Source: Piscicola geometra (Eukaryota > Annelida > Clitellata > Hirudinida > Piscicolidae). From it: DNA of 64,000 nt. Positions 44,926 through 62,223 of this stretch are shown one piece after another. Every line of letters begins with the position of its first letter. Position 1 is the first letter of the stretch. The stretch spans positions 324,501-388,500 of the forward strand of contig CALSEQ010000015.1 of NCBI GenBank assembly GCA_943735955.1, in the 5' to 3' direction. Both the position numbers and the translations under genes were made by a program. The notes under the pieces were generated by a model. That model was not told the origin of the DNA, did not search any database, and saw only the letters and a program-made list of their open reading frames with translations.

Positions 44926-47900
44926 TTGCATACTTACATATATTGCATATTTACATATATTGCATATTTACATATATTGCATATTTACATATATTGCATA
45001 TTTACATATATTGCATATTTACATATATTGCATATTTACATGTATTGCATATTTACATATATTGCTTATTACATAAATTGCATATTCACATATATTGCAT
45101 ATTTACATATATTGCATATTTACATATATTGCATATTTACATGTATTGCATCTTTACATATTTTGCATATTTACATATATTGCATATTTACATATATTGC
45201 ATATTTACATATATTGCATATTTACATATATTGCATAATTACATATATTGCATATTTACGTATATTGCATATTTACATATATTGCATATTTACATATATT
45301 GCATATTTACATATATTGCATATTTACATATATTGCATATTTACATATCTTGCATATTTACATATCTTGCATATTTACATATATTGCATATTTACATATA
45401 TTGCATAATTACATATATTGCATATTTACGTATATTGCATATTTACATATATTGCATATTTACATATATTGCATATTTACATATATTGCATATTTTCATA
45501 TATTGCATATTTACATCTATTGAATATTTACATATATTGCATATTTACATATATTGCATATTTTCATATATTGCATATTTACATATATTGCATATATACA
45601 TATATTGCATATTTACATATATTGCATCTTTACATATATTGCATATTTACATATATTGCATATTTACATGTATTGCATATTTACATATCTTGCATATTTA
45701 CGTATATTGCATATTTACATATATTGCATATTTACATATATTGCATATTTACATATTTTGCATATTTTCATATATTGCATATTTACATCTATTGAATATT
45801 TACATATATTGCATATTTACATATATTGCATATTTTCATATATTGCATATTTACATATATTGCATATATACATATATTGCATATTTACATATATTGCATC
45901 TTTACATATATTGCATATTTACATATATTGCATATTTACATGTATTGCATATTTACATATCTTGCAAACTTACATATCTTGCATATTTACATATATTGCA
46001 TATTTACATATATTGCATATTTACATATTTTGCATATTTACATATATTGCATATTTACATATATTGCATATTTACATATATTGCATACTTACATATATTG
46101 CATATTTACATATATTGCATATTTACATATATTGCATATTTACATATATTGCATATTTACATATATTGCATATTTACATATATTGCATATTCACATATAT
46201 TGCATATTTACATATATTGCATATTTACATATATTGCATATTTACATATATTGCATAATTACATCTATTGAATATTTACATATATTGCATATTTACATAT
46301 ATTGCATATTTTCATATATTGCATATTTTCATATATTGCATATTTACATATATTGCATATTTACATATCTTGCATATTTACATATCTTGCATATTTACAT
46401 ATATTGCATATTTACATATATTGCATAATTACATATATTGCATATTTACGTATATTGCATATTTACATATATTGCATATTTACATATATTGCATATTTAC
46501 ATATATTGCATATTTTCATATATTGCATATTTACATCTATTGAATATTTACATATATTGCATATTTACATATATTGCATATTTTCATATATTGCATATTT
46601 ACATATATTGCATATATACATATATTGCATATTTACATATATTGCATCTTTACATATATTGCATATTTACATATATTGCATATTTACATGTATTGCATAT
46701 TTACATATCTTGCAAATTTACATATCTTGCATATTTACATATATTGCATTTTTACATATATTGCATATTTACATATATTGCATATTTACATATATTGCAT
46801 ATTTACATATATTGCATATTCACATATATTGCATATTTACATATATTGCATATTTACATATATTGCATATTTACATATATTGCATAATTACATATATTGC
46901 ATATTTACGTATATTGCATATTTACATATATTGCATATTTACATATATTGCATATTTACATATATTGCATATTTACATATATTGCATATTTACATATCTT
47001 GCATATTTACATATCTTGCATATTTACATATATTGCATATTTACATATATTGCATAATTACATATATTGCATATTTACGTATATTGCATATTTACATATA
47101 TTGCATATTTACATATATTGCATATTTACATATATTGCATATTTTCATATATTGCATATTTACATCTATTGAATATTTACATATATTGCATATTTACATA
47201 TATTGCATATTTTCATATATTGCATATTTACATATATTGCATATATACATATATTGCATATTTACATATATTGCATCTTTACATATATTGCATATTTACA
47301 TATATTGCATATTTACATGTATTGCATATTTACATATCTTGCAAATTTACATATCTTGCATATTTACATATATTGCATTTTTACATATATTGCATATTTA
47401 CATATATTGCATATTTACATATATTGCATATTTACATATATTGCATATTTACATATTTTGCATATTTACATATATTGCATATTTACATATATTGCATATT
47501 TACATATATTGCATACTTACATATATTGCATATTTACATATATTGCATATTTACATATATTGCATCTTTACATATATTGCATATTTACATATATTGCATA
47601 TTTACATGTATTGCATATTTACATATCTTGCAAATTTACATATCTTGCATATTTACATATATTGCATTTTTACATATATTGCATATTTACATATATTGCA
47701 TATTTACATATATTGCATATTTACATATATTGCATATTTACATATTTTGCATATTTACATATATTGCATATTTACATATATTGCATATTTACATATATTG
47801 CATACTTACATATATTGCATATTTACATATATTGCATATTTACATATATTGCATATTTACATATATTGCATATTTACATATATTGCATATTTACATATAT

Positions 47901-48857
47901 TGCATATTTACATGTATTGCATATTTACATATATTGCTTATTACATAAATTGCATATTCACATATATTGCATATTTACATATATTGCATATTTACATATA
48001 TTGCATATTTACATGTATTGCATCTTTACATATTTTGCATATTTACATATATTGCATATTTACATATATTGCATATTTACATATATTGCATATTTACATA
48101 TATTGCATAATTACATATATTGCATATTTACGTATATTGCATATTTACATATATTGCATATTTACATATATTGCATATTTACATATATTGCATATTTACA
48201 TATATTGCATATTTACATATCTTGCATATTTACATATCTTGCATATTTACATATATTGCATATTTACATATATTGCATAATTACATATATTGCATATTTA
48301 CGTATATTGCATATTTACATATATTGCATATTTACATATATTGCATATTTACATATATTGCATATTTTCATATATTGCATATTTACATCTATTGAATATT
48401 TACATATATTGCATATTTACATATATTGCATATTTTCATATATTGCATATTTACATATATTGCATATATACATATATTGCATATTTACATATATTGCATC
48501 TTTACATATATTGCATATTTACATCTATTGCATATTTACATGTATTGCATATTTACATATCTTGCATATTTACGTATATTGCATATTTACATATATTGCA
48601 TATTTACATATATTGCATATTTACATATTTTGCATATTTTCATATATTGCATATTTACATCTATTGAATATTTACATATATTGCATATTTACATATATTG
48701 CATATTTTCATATATTGCATATTTACATATATTGCATATATACATATATTGCATATTTACATATATTGCATCTTTACATATATTGCATATTTACATATAT
48801 TGCATATTTACATGTATTGCATATTTACATATCTTGCAAATTTACATATCTTGCATA
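44926..48857 (+). repeat. Higher-order duplication, offset 2,872 bp, with a nested 629-bp repeat
   Basis: About 44,926-45,985 recurs at 47,798-48,857. TTGCATACTT (44,926 and 47,798), CATGTA (45,039 and 47,911) and TTGCTTATTAC (45,062 and 47,934) keep identical spacing. Between the copies, about 46,440-46,780 recurs at 47,069-47,409 (offset 629, exactly 37 x 17). The second 2,872-bp copy includes an uninterrupted version of the LINE insertion site. Confidence 0.9.
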
Positions 48858-49156
48858 TTTACATATATTGCATATTTACATATATTGCATATTTACATAT
48901 TTTGCATATTTACATATATTGCATATTTACATATATTGCATATTTACATATATTGCATACTTACATATATTGCATATTTACATATGTTGCATATTTACAT
49001 ATATTGCATATTTACATATATTGCATATTTACATATATTGCATATTTACATATATTGCATATTTACATATATTGCATATTCACATATATTGCATATTTAC
49101 ATATATTGCATATTTACATATATTGCATATTTACATATATTGCATAATTACATATA

Positions 49157-50940
49157 TTGCATATTTACGTATATTGCATATTTACATATATTGCATATTT
49201 ACATATATTGCATATTTACATATATTACATATTTACATATATTGCATATTTACATATCTTGCATATTTACATATCTTGCATATTTACATATATTGCATAT
49301 TTACATATATTGCATAATTACATATATTGCATATTTACGTATATTGCATATTTACATATATTGCATATTTACATATATTGCATATTTACATATATTGCAT
49401 ATTTTCATATATTGCATATTTACATCTATTGAATATTTACATATATTGCATATTTACATATATTGCATATTTTCATATATTGCATATTTACATATATTGC
49501 ATATATACATATATTGCATATTTACATATATTGCATCTTTACATATATTGCATATTTACATATATTGCATATTTACATGTATTGCATATTTACATATCTT
49601 GCAAATTTACATATCTTGCATATTTACATATATTGCATATTTACATATATTGCGTAATTACATATATTGCATATTTACATATATTGCTTTTTACATAAAT
49701 TGCATATTCACATATATTGCATATTTACATATATTGCATATTTACATATATTGCATATTTACATATATTGCATATTTACATATATTGCATATTTACATAT
49801 ATTGCATATTTACATATATTGCATATTTACATATATTGCATATTTTCATATATTGCATATTTACATATATTGCATTTTTACATATATTGCATATTTACAT
49901 ATATTGCATATTTACATATATTGCATATTTACATATATTGCATATTTACATATATTGCATATTTACATATATTGCATATTTACATATATTGCATATTTAC
50001 ATATATTGCATATTCACATATATTGCATATTTACATATATTGCATATTTACATATATTGCATATTTACATATATTGCATAATTACATATATTGCATATTT
50101 ACGTATATTGCATATTTACATATATTGCATATTTACATATATTGCAAATTTACATATATTGCATATTTACATATATTGCATATTTACATATCTTGCATAT
50201 TTACATATCTTGCATATTTACATATATTGCATATTTACATATATTGCATAATTACATATATTGCATATTTACGTATATTGCATATTTACATATATTGCAT
50301 ATTTACATATATTGCATATTTACATATATTGCATATTTTCATATATTGCATATTTACATCTATTGAATATTTACATATATTGCATATTTACATATATTGC
50401 ATATTTTCATATATTGCATATTTACATATATTGCATATATACATATATTGCATATTTACATATATTGCATCTTTACATATATTGCATATTTACATATATT
50501 GCATATTTACATGTATTGCATATTTACATATCTTGCAAATTTACATATCTTGCATATTTACATATATTGCATATTTACATATATTGCGTAATTACATATA
50601 TTGCATATTTACATATATTGCTTTTTACATAAATTGCATATTCACATATATTGCATATTTACATATATTGCATATTTACATATATTGCATATTTACATAT
50701 ATTGCATATTTACATATATTGCATATTTACATATATTGCATATTTACATATATTGCATATTTACATATATTGCATATTTTCATATATTGCATATTTACAT
50801 ATATTGCATTTTTACATATATTGCATATTTACATATATTGCATATTTACATATATTGCATATTTACATATATTGCATATTTACATATATTGCATATTTAC
50901 ATATATTGCATATTCACATATATTGCATATTCACATATAT
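49157..50940 (+). repeat. Tandem 934-bp higher-order repeat
   Basis: About 49,157-49,910 recurs at 50,091-50,844. Shared markers are ATAATTAC, TACGTA, two ATCTTGC, CTATTGAA, CATATATACATAT, TACATGTA, TTGCAAATTTAC, GCGTAATTAC and the one-base-short TTGCTTTTTAC monomer (ending at 49,698 and 50,632). Confidence 0.88.
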
Positions 50941-53900
50941 TGCATATTTACATATATTGCATATTTACATATATTGCATATTTACATATATTGCATATTT
51001 ACATATATTGCATATTTACATATATTGCTTTTTACATAAATTGCATATTCACATATATTGCATATTTACATATTCTGCATATTTACATATATTGCATATT
51101 TACATATATTGCATATTTACATATATTGCATATTTACATATATTGCATATTTACATATATTGCATATTTACATATATTGCATATTTACATATATTGCATA
51201 TTTTCATATATTGCATATTTACATATATTGCATATTTACATATATTGCATTTTTACATATATTGCATATTTACATATATTGCATATTTACATATATTGCA
51301 TATTTACATATATTGCATATTTACATATTTTGCATATTTACATATATTGCATATTTACATATATTGCATATTTACATATATTGCATACTTACATATATTG
51401 CATATTTACATATATTGCATATTTACATATATTGCATATTTACATATATTGCATATTTACATATATTGCATATTTACATATATTGCAAATTTACATCTAT
51501 TGCATATTTACATATATTGCTTATTACATAAATTGCATATTCACATATATTGCATATTTACATATATTGCATATTTACATATATTGCATATTTACATGTA
51601 TTGCATCTTTACATATTTTGCATATTTACATATATTGCATATTTACATATATTGCATATTTACATATATTGCATATTTACATATATTGCATAATTACATA
51701 TATTGCATATTTACGTATATTGCATATTTACATATATTGCATATTTACATATATTGCATATTTACATATATTGCATATTTACATATATTGCATATTTACA
51801 TATCTTGCATATTTACATATCTTGCATATTTACATATATTGCATATTTACATATATTGCATAATTACATATATTGCATATTTACGTATATTGCATATTTA
51901 CATATATTGCATATTTACATATATTGCATATTTACATATATTGCATATTTTCATATATTGCATATTTACATCTATTGAATATTTACATATATTGCATATT
52001 TACATATATTGCATATTTTCATATATTGCATATTTACATATATTGCATATATACATATATTGCATATTTACATATATTGCATCTTTACATATATTGCATA
52101 TTTACATATATTGCATATTTACATGTATTGCATATTTACATATCTTGCAAATTTACATATCTTGCATATTTACATATATTGCATATTTACATATATTGTA
52201 TATTTACATATTTTGCATATTTACATATAGTGCATATATATTCATATATTGCATATTTACATATATTGCATATTTACATATATTGCATATTAAAATATAT
52301 TGCATATTAACATATATTGCATATTTACACATATTGCATATTTACATATATTGCATATTTACATATATTGCATATTTACATATATTGCTTATTACATAAA
52401 TTGCATATTCACATATATTGCATATTTACATATATTGCATATTTACATATATTGCATATTTACATGTATTGCATAATTACATATATTGCATATTTACGTA
52501 TATTGCATATTTACATATATTGCATATTTACATATATTGCATATTTACATATATTGCATATTTACATATATTGCATATTTACATATCTTGCATATTTACA
52601 TATCTTGCATATTTACATATATTGCATATTTACATATATTGCATAATTACATATATTGCATATTTACGTATATTGCATATTTACATATATTGCATATTTA
52701 CATATATTGCATATTTACATATATTGCATATTTTCATATATTGCATATTTACATCTATTGAATATTTACATATATTGCATATTTACATATATTGCATATT
52801 TACATATATTGCATATTTACATATATTGCATATATACATATATTGCATATTTACATATATTGCATCTTTACATATATTGCATATTTACATATATTGCATA
52901 TTTACATGTATTGCATATTTACATATCTTGCAAATTTACATATCTTGCATATTTACATATCTTGCAAATTTACATATCTTGCATATTTACATATATTGCA
53001 TATTTACATATATTGCATATTTACATATATTGCATACTTACATATATTGCATATTTACATATATTGCATATTTACATATATTGCATATTTACATATATTG
53101 CATATTTACATATATTGCATATTTACATATATTGCATATTTACATATATTGCATATTTACATATATTGCTTATTACATAAATTGCATATTCACATATATT
53201 GCATATTTACATATATTGCATATTTACATATATTGCATATTTACATGTATTGCATCTTAACATATTTTGCATATTTACATATATTGCATATTTACATATA
53301 TTGCATATTTACATATATTGCATATTTACATATATTGCATAATTACATATATTGCATATTTACGTATATTGCATATTTACATATATTGCATATTTACATA
53401 TATTGCATATTTACATATATTGCATATTTACATATATTGCATATTTACATATCTTGCATATTTACATATCTTGCATATTTACATATATTGCATATTTACA
53501 TATATTGCATAATTACATATATTGCATATTTACGTATATTGCATATTTACATATATTGCATATTTACATATATTGCATATTTACATATATTGCATATTTT
53601 CATATATTGCATATTTACATCTATTGAATATTTACATATATTGCATATTTACATATATTGCATATTTACATATATTGCATATTTACATATATTGCATATT
53701 TACATATATTGCATATTTACATGTATTGCATCTTTACATATTTTGCATATTTACATATATTGCATATTTACATATATTGCATATTTACATATATTGCATA
53801 TTTACATATATTGCATAATTACATATATTGCATATTTACGTATATTGCATATTTACATATATTGCATATTTACATATATTGCATATTTACATATATTGCA

Positions 53901-54422
53901 TATTTACATATATTGCATATTTACATATCTTGCATATTTAGATATCTTGCATATTTACATATATTGCATATTTACATATATTGCATAATTACATATATTG
54001 CATATTTACGTATATTGCATATTTACATATATTGCATATTTACATATATTGCATATTTACATATATTGCATATTTTCATATATTGCATATTTACATCTAT
54101 TGAATATTTACATATATTGCATATTTACATATATTGCATATTTACATATATTGCATATTTACATATATTGCATATATACATATATTGCATATTTACATAT
54201 ATTGCATCTTTACATATATTGCATATTTACATATATTGCATATTTACATGTATTGCATATTTACATATCTTGCAAATTTACATATCTTGCATATTTACAT
54301 ATATTGCATATTTACATATATTGTATATTTACATATATTGCATATTTACATATAGTGCATATATTCATATATTGCATATTTACATATATTGCATATTTAC
54401 ATATATTGCATATTAAAACATA

Positions 54423-57400
54423 TTGCATATTAACATATATTGCATATTTACACATATTGCATATTTACATATATTGCATATTTACATATATTGCATATTT
54501 ACATATATTGCATATTTAGATATATTGCATATTTACATATATTGCATATTTACATGTATTGCATATTTACATATCTTGCATATTTACATATCTTGCATAT
54601 TTACATATATTGCATATTTACATATATTGTATATTTACATATTTGCATATTTACATATAGTGCATATATTCATATATTGCATATTTACATATATTGCATA
54701 TTTACATATATTGCATATTTACATATATTGCATATTTACATATATTGCATCTTTACATATATTGCATATTTACATATATTGCATATTTACATATATTGCA
54801 TATTTACATATATTGCATATTTACATATATTGCTTATTACATAAATTGCATATTCACATATATTGCATATTTACATATATTGCATATCTACATATATTGC
54901 ATATTTACATATATTGCATATTTACATATATTGCATATTTACATATATTGCATATTTACATATATTGCATATTTTCATATATTGCATATTTACATATATT
55001 GCATATTTACATATATTGCATTTTTACATATATTGCATATTTACATATATTGCATATTTACATATATTGCATATTTACATATATTGCATATTTACATATT
55101 TTGCATATTTACATATATTGCATATTTACATATATTGCATATTTACATATATTGCATATTCACATATATTGCATATTCACATATATTGCATATTTACATA
55201 TATTGCATAATTACATATATTGCATATTTACGTATATTGCATATTTACATATATTGCATATTTACATATATTGCATATTTACATATATTGCATATTTACA
55301 TATATTGCATATTTACATATATTGCATATTTACATATCTTGCATATTTACATATCTTGCATATTTACATATATTGCATATTTACATATATTGCATAATTA
55401 CATATATTGCATATTTACGTATATTGCATATTTACATATATTGCATATTTACATATATTGCATATTTACATGTATTGCATATTTACATATCTTGCATATT
55501 TACATATCTTGCATATTTACATATATTGCATATTTACATATATTGTATATTTACATATTTGCATATTTACATATAGTGCATATATTCATATATTGCATAT
55601 TTACATATATTGCATATTTACATATATTGCATATTTACATATATTGCATATTTACATATATTGCATCTTTACATATATTGCATATTTACATATATTGCAT
55701 ATTTACATATATTGCATATTTACATATATTGCATATTTACATATATTGCTTATTACATAAATTGCATATTCACATATATTGCATATTTACATATATTGCA
55801 TATCTACATGTATTGCATATTTACATATATTGCATATTTACATATATTGCATATTTACATATATTGCATATTTACATATATTGCATATTTTCATATATTG
55901 CATATTTACATATATTGCATATTTACATATATTGCATTTTTACATATATTGCATATTTACATATATTGCATATTTACATATACTGCATATTTACATATAT
56001 TGCATATTTACATATTTTGCATATTTACATATATTGCATATTTACATATATTGCATATTTACATATATTGCATATTCACATATATTGCATATTCACATAT
56101 ATTGCATATTTACATATATTGCATAATTACATATATTGCATATTTACGTATATTGCATATTTACATATATTGCATATTTACATATATTGCATATTTACAT
56201 ATATTGCATATTTACATATATTGCATATTTACATATATTGCATATTTACATATATTGCACATTTACATATATTGCATATTTTCATATATTGCATATTTAC
56301 ATATATTGCATATTTACATATATTGCATATTTACATCTATTGAATATTTACATATATTGCATATTTACATATATTGCATATTTACATATATTGCATATTT
56401 ACATATATTGCATATTTACATATATTGCATATTTACATGTATTGCATCTTTACATATTTTGCATATTTACATATATTGCATATTTACATATATTGCATAT
56501 TTACATATATTGCATATTTACATATATTGCATAATTACATATATTGCATATTTACGTATATTGCATATTTACATATATTGCATATTTACATATATTGCAT
56601 ATTTACATATATTGCATATTTACATATATTGCATATTTACATATCTTGCATATTTAGATATCTTGCATATTTACATATATTGCATATTTACATATATTGC
56701 ATAATTACATATATTGCATATTTACGTATATTGCATATTTACATATATTGCATATTTACATATATTGCATATTTACATATATTGCATATTTTCATATATT
56801 GCATATTTACATCTATTGAATATTTACATATATTGCATATTTACATATATTGCATATTTACATATATTGCATATTTACATATATTGCATATATACATATA
56901 TTGCATATTTACATATATTGCATATTTACATATATTGCATCTTTACATATATTGCATATTTACATATATTGCATATTTACATGTATTGCATATTTACATA
57001 TCTTGCAAATTTACATATCTTGCATATTTACATATATTGCATATTTACATATATTGTATATTTACATATATTGCATATTTACATATAGTGCATATATTCA
57101 TATATTGCATATTTACATATATTGCATATTTACATATATTGCATATTAAAATATATTGCATATTAACATATATTGCATATTTACACATATTGCATATTTA
57201 CATATATTGCATATTTACATATATTGCATATTTACATATATTGCATATTTAGATATATTGCATATTTACATATATTGCATATTTACATGTATTGCATATT
57301 TACATATCTTGCATATTTACATATCTTGCATATTTACATATATTGCATATTTACATATATTGTATATTTACATATTTGCATATTTACATATAGTGCATAT

Positions 57401-60400
57401 ATTCATATATTGCATATTTACATATATTGCATATTTACATATATTGCATATTTACATATATTGCATATTTACATATATTGCATCTTTACATATATTGCAT
57501 ATTTACATATATTGCATATTTACATATATTGCATATTTACATATATTGCATATTTACATATATTGCTTATTACATAAATTGCATATTCACATATATTGCA
57601 TATTTACATATATTGCATATCTACATATATTGCATATTTACATATATTGCATATTTACATATATTGCATATTTACATATATTGCATATTTACATATATTG
57701 CATATTTTCATATATTGCATATTTACATATATTGCATATTTACATATATTGCATTTTTACATATATTGCATATTTACATATATTGCATATTTACATATAT
57801 TGCATATTTACATATATTGCATATTTACATATTTTGCATATTTACATATATTGCATATTTACATATATTGCATATTTACATATATTGCATATTCACATAT
57901 ATTGCATATTCACATATATTGCATATTTACATATATTGCATAATTACATATATTGCATATTTACGTATATTGCATATTTACATATATTGCATATTTACAT
58001 ATATTGCATATTTACATATATTGCATATTTACATATATTGCATATTTACATATATTGCATATTTACATATCTTGCATATTTACATATCTTACATATTTAC
58101 ATATATTGCATATTTACATATATTGCATATTAACATATATTGCATATTTACACATATTGCATATTTACATATATTGCATATTTACATATATTGCATATTT
58201 AGATATCTTGCATATTTACATATATTGCATATTTACACATATTGCATATTCACATATATTGCATATTTACGTATACTGCATATTTACATATATTGCATAT
58301 TTAGATATATTGCATATTTACATATATTGCATGTTTACATATATTGCATATTTACATATATTGCATATTTACATATATTGCATATTTACATATATTGCAT
58401 ATTTACATATATTGCATATTTACATATATTGCATATTTACATATATTGCATATTTACATATATTGCATATTTACATATATTGCATATTTTCATATATTGC
58501 ATATTTACATATATTGCATATTTACATATATTGCATTTTTACATATATTGCATATTTACATATATTGCATATTTACATATATTGCATATTTACATATATT
58601 GCATATTTACATATTTTGCATATTTACATATATTGCATATTTACATATATTGCATATTTACATATATTGCATATTCACATATATTGCATATTCACATATA
58701 TTGCATATTTACATATATTGCATAATTACATATATTGCATATTTACGTATATTGCATATTTACATATATTGCATATTTACATATATTGCATATTTACATA
58801 TATTGCATATTTACATATATTGCATATTTACATATATTGCATATTTACATATCTTGCATATTTACATATCTTGCATATTTACATATATTGCATATTTACA
58901 TTTATTGCATATTAACATATATTGCATATTTACACATATTGCATATTTACATATATTGCATATTTACATATATTGCATATTTCCATATATTGCATATTTA
59001 CATATATTGCATATTTAGATATCTTGCATATTTACATATATTGCATATTTACACATATTGCATATTCACATATATTGCATATTTACGTATACTGCATATT
59101 TACATATATTGCATATTTAGATATATTGCATATTTACATATATTGCATGTTTACATATATTGCATATTTACATATATTGCATATTTACATATATTGCATA
59201 TTTACATATATTGCATATTTACATGTATTGCATCTTTACATATTTTGCATATTTACATATATTGCATATTTACATATATTGCATATTTACATATATTGCA
59301 TATTTTCATATATTGCATATTTACATATATTGCATATTTACATATATTGCATATTCACATATATTGCATATTTACGTATACTGCATATTTACATATATTG
59401 CGTAGTTACATATATTGCATATTTACATATATTGCTTTTTACATAAATTGCATATTCACATATATTGCATATTTACATATATTGCATATTTACATATATT
59501 GCATATTTACATATATTGCATATTTACATATATTGCATATTTACATATATTGCATATTTACATATATTGCATATTTACATATATTGCATATTTTCATATA
59601 TTGCATATTTACATATATTGCATATTTACATATATTGCATTTTTACATATATTGCATATTTACATATATTGCATATTTACATATATTGCATATTTACATA
59701 TATTGCATATTTACATATTTTGCATATTTACATATATTGCATATTTACATATATTGCATATTTACATATATTGCATACTTACATATATTGCATATTTACA
59801 TATATTGCATATTTACATATATTGCATATTTACATATATTGCATATTTACATATATTGCATATTTACATATATTGCATATTTACATATTTTGCATATTTA
59901 CATATATTGCATATTTACATATATTGCATATTTACATATATTGCATACTTACATATATTGCATATTTACATATATTGCATATTTACATATATTTCATATT
60001 TACATATATTGCATATTTACATATATTGCATATTTACATATATTGCATTTTTACATATATTGCATATTTACATATATTGCTTATTACATAAATTGCATAT
60101 TCACATATATTGCATATTTACATATATTGCATATTTACATATATTGCATATTTACATGTATTGCATCTTTACATATTTTGCATATTTACATATATTGCAT
60201 ATTTACATATATTGCATATTTACATATATTGCATATTTACATATATTGCATATTTACATATATTGCATATTTACATATCTTGCATATTTACATATCTTGC
60301 ATATTTACATATATTGCATATTTACATATATTGCATAATTACATATATTGCATATTTACGTATATTGCATATTTACATATATTGCATATTTACATATATT

Positions 60401-62223
60401 GCATATTTACATATATTGCATATTTTCATATATTGCATATTTACATCTATTGAATATTTACATATATTGCATATTTACATATATTGCATATTTACATATA
60501 TTGCATATTTACATATATTGCATATTTACATATATTGCATATTTACATGTATTGCATCTTTACATATTTTGCATATTTACATATATTGCATATTTACATA
60601 TATTGCATATTTACATATATTGCATATTTACATATATTGCATAATTACATATATTGCATTTTTACGTATATTGCATATTTACATATATTGCATATTTACA
60701 TATATTGCATATTTACATATATTGCATATTTACATATATTGCATATTTACATATCTTGCATATTTACATATCTTGCATATTTACATATATTGCATATTTA
60801 CATATATTGCATAATTACATATATTGCATATTTACGTATATTGCATATTTACATATATTGCATATTTACATATATTGCATATTTACATATATTGCATATT
60901 TTCATATATTGCATATTTACATCTATTGAATAATTACATATATTGCATATTTACATATATTGCATATTTACATATATTGCATATTTACATATATTGCATA
61001 TATACATATATTGCATATTTACATATATTGCATCTTTACATATATTGCATATTTACATATATTGCATATTTACATGTATTGCATATTTACATATCTTGCA
61101 AATTTACATATCTTGCATATTTACATATATTGCATATTTACATATATTGTATATTTACATATATTGCATATTTACATATAGTGCATATATTCATATATTG
61201 CATATTTACATATATTGCATATTTACATATATTGCATAATAAAATATATTGCATATTAACATATATTGCATATTTACACATATTGCATATTTACATATAT
61301 TGCATATTTACATATATTGCATATTTACATATATTGCATATTTAGATATATTGCATATTTACATATATTGCATATTTACATGTATTGCATATTTACATAT
61401 CTTGCATATTTACATATCTTGCATATTTACATATATTGCATATTTACATATATTGTATATTTACATATTTGCATATTTACATATAGTGCATATATTCATA
61501 TATTGCATATTTACATATATTGCATATTTACATATATTGCATATTTACATATATTGCATATTTACATATATTGCATCTTTACATATATTGCATATTTACA
61601 TATATTGCATATTTACATATATTGCATATTTACATATATTGCATATTTACATATATTGCTTATTACATAAATTGCATATTCACATATATTGCATATTTAC
61701 ATATATTGCATATCTACATATATTGCATATTTACATATATTGCATATTTACATATATTGCATATTTACATATATTGCATATTTACATATATTGCATATTT
61801 TCATATATTGCATATTTACATATATTGCATATTTACATATATTGCATTTTTACATATATTGCATATTTACATATATTGCATATTTACATATATTGCATAT
61901 TTACATATATTGCATATTTACATATTTTGCATATTTACATATATTGCATATTTACATATATTGCATATTTACATATATTGCATATTCACATATATTGCAT
62001 ATTCACATATATTGCATATTTACATATATTGCATAATTACATATATTGCATATTTACGTATATTGCATATTTACATATATTGCATATTTACATATATTGC
62101 ATATTTACATATATTGCATATTTACATATATTGCATATTTACATATATTGCATATTTACATATCTTGCATATTTACATATCTTGCATATTTACATATATT
62201 GCATATTTACATATATTGCATAT
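54423..62223 (+). repeat. Dispersed higher-order copies, offsets 916, 2,733 and 4,093 bp
   Basis: A block marked by TTAAAATAT-type monomers, TTTAGATA, TGTATATTTAC and TTTACATATTTGCAT occurs from about 54,408, 57,141 and 61,234 (steps 2,733 and 4,093). A shortened copy lies 916 bp after the first (about 55,557). About 56,940-58,130 and 61,033-62,223 are nearly identical; one visible difference is GCATATTAAA versus GCATAATAAA. Confidence 0.88.

Noticed and set aside
41008..44937. TTGCATATTTAC (41,008-41,019) and TTGCATACTTAC (44,926-44,937) as a 12-bp target-site duplication
   Set aside because: These are consecutive satellite monomers. The C variant of the right copy is already present at that position in empty paralogs (47,798 and 51,381), so no duplication is needed.
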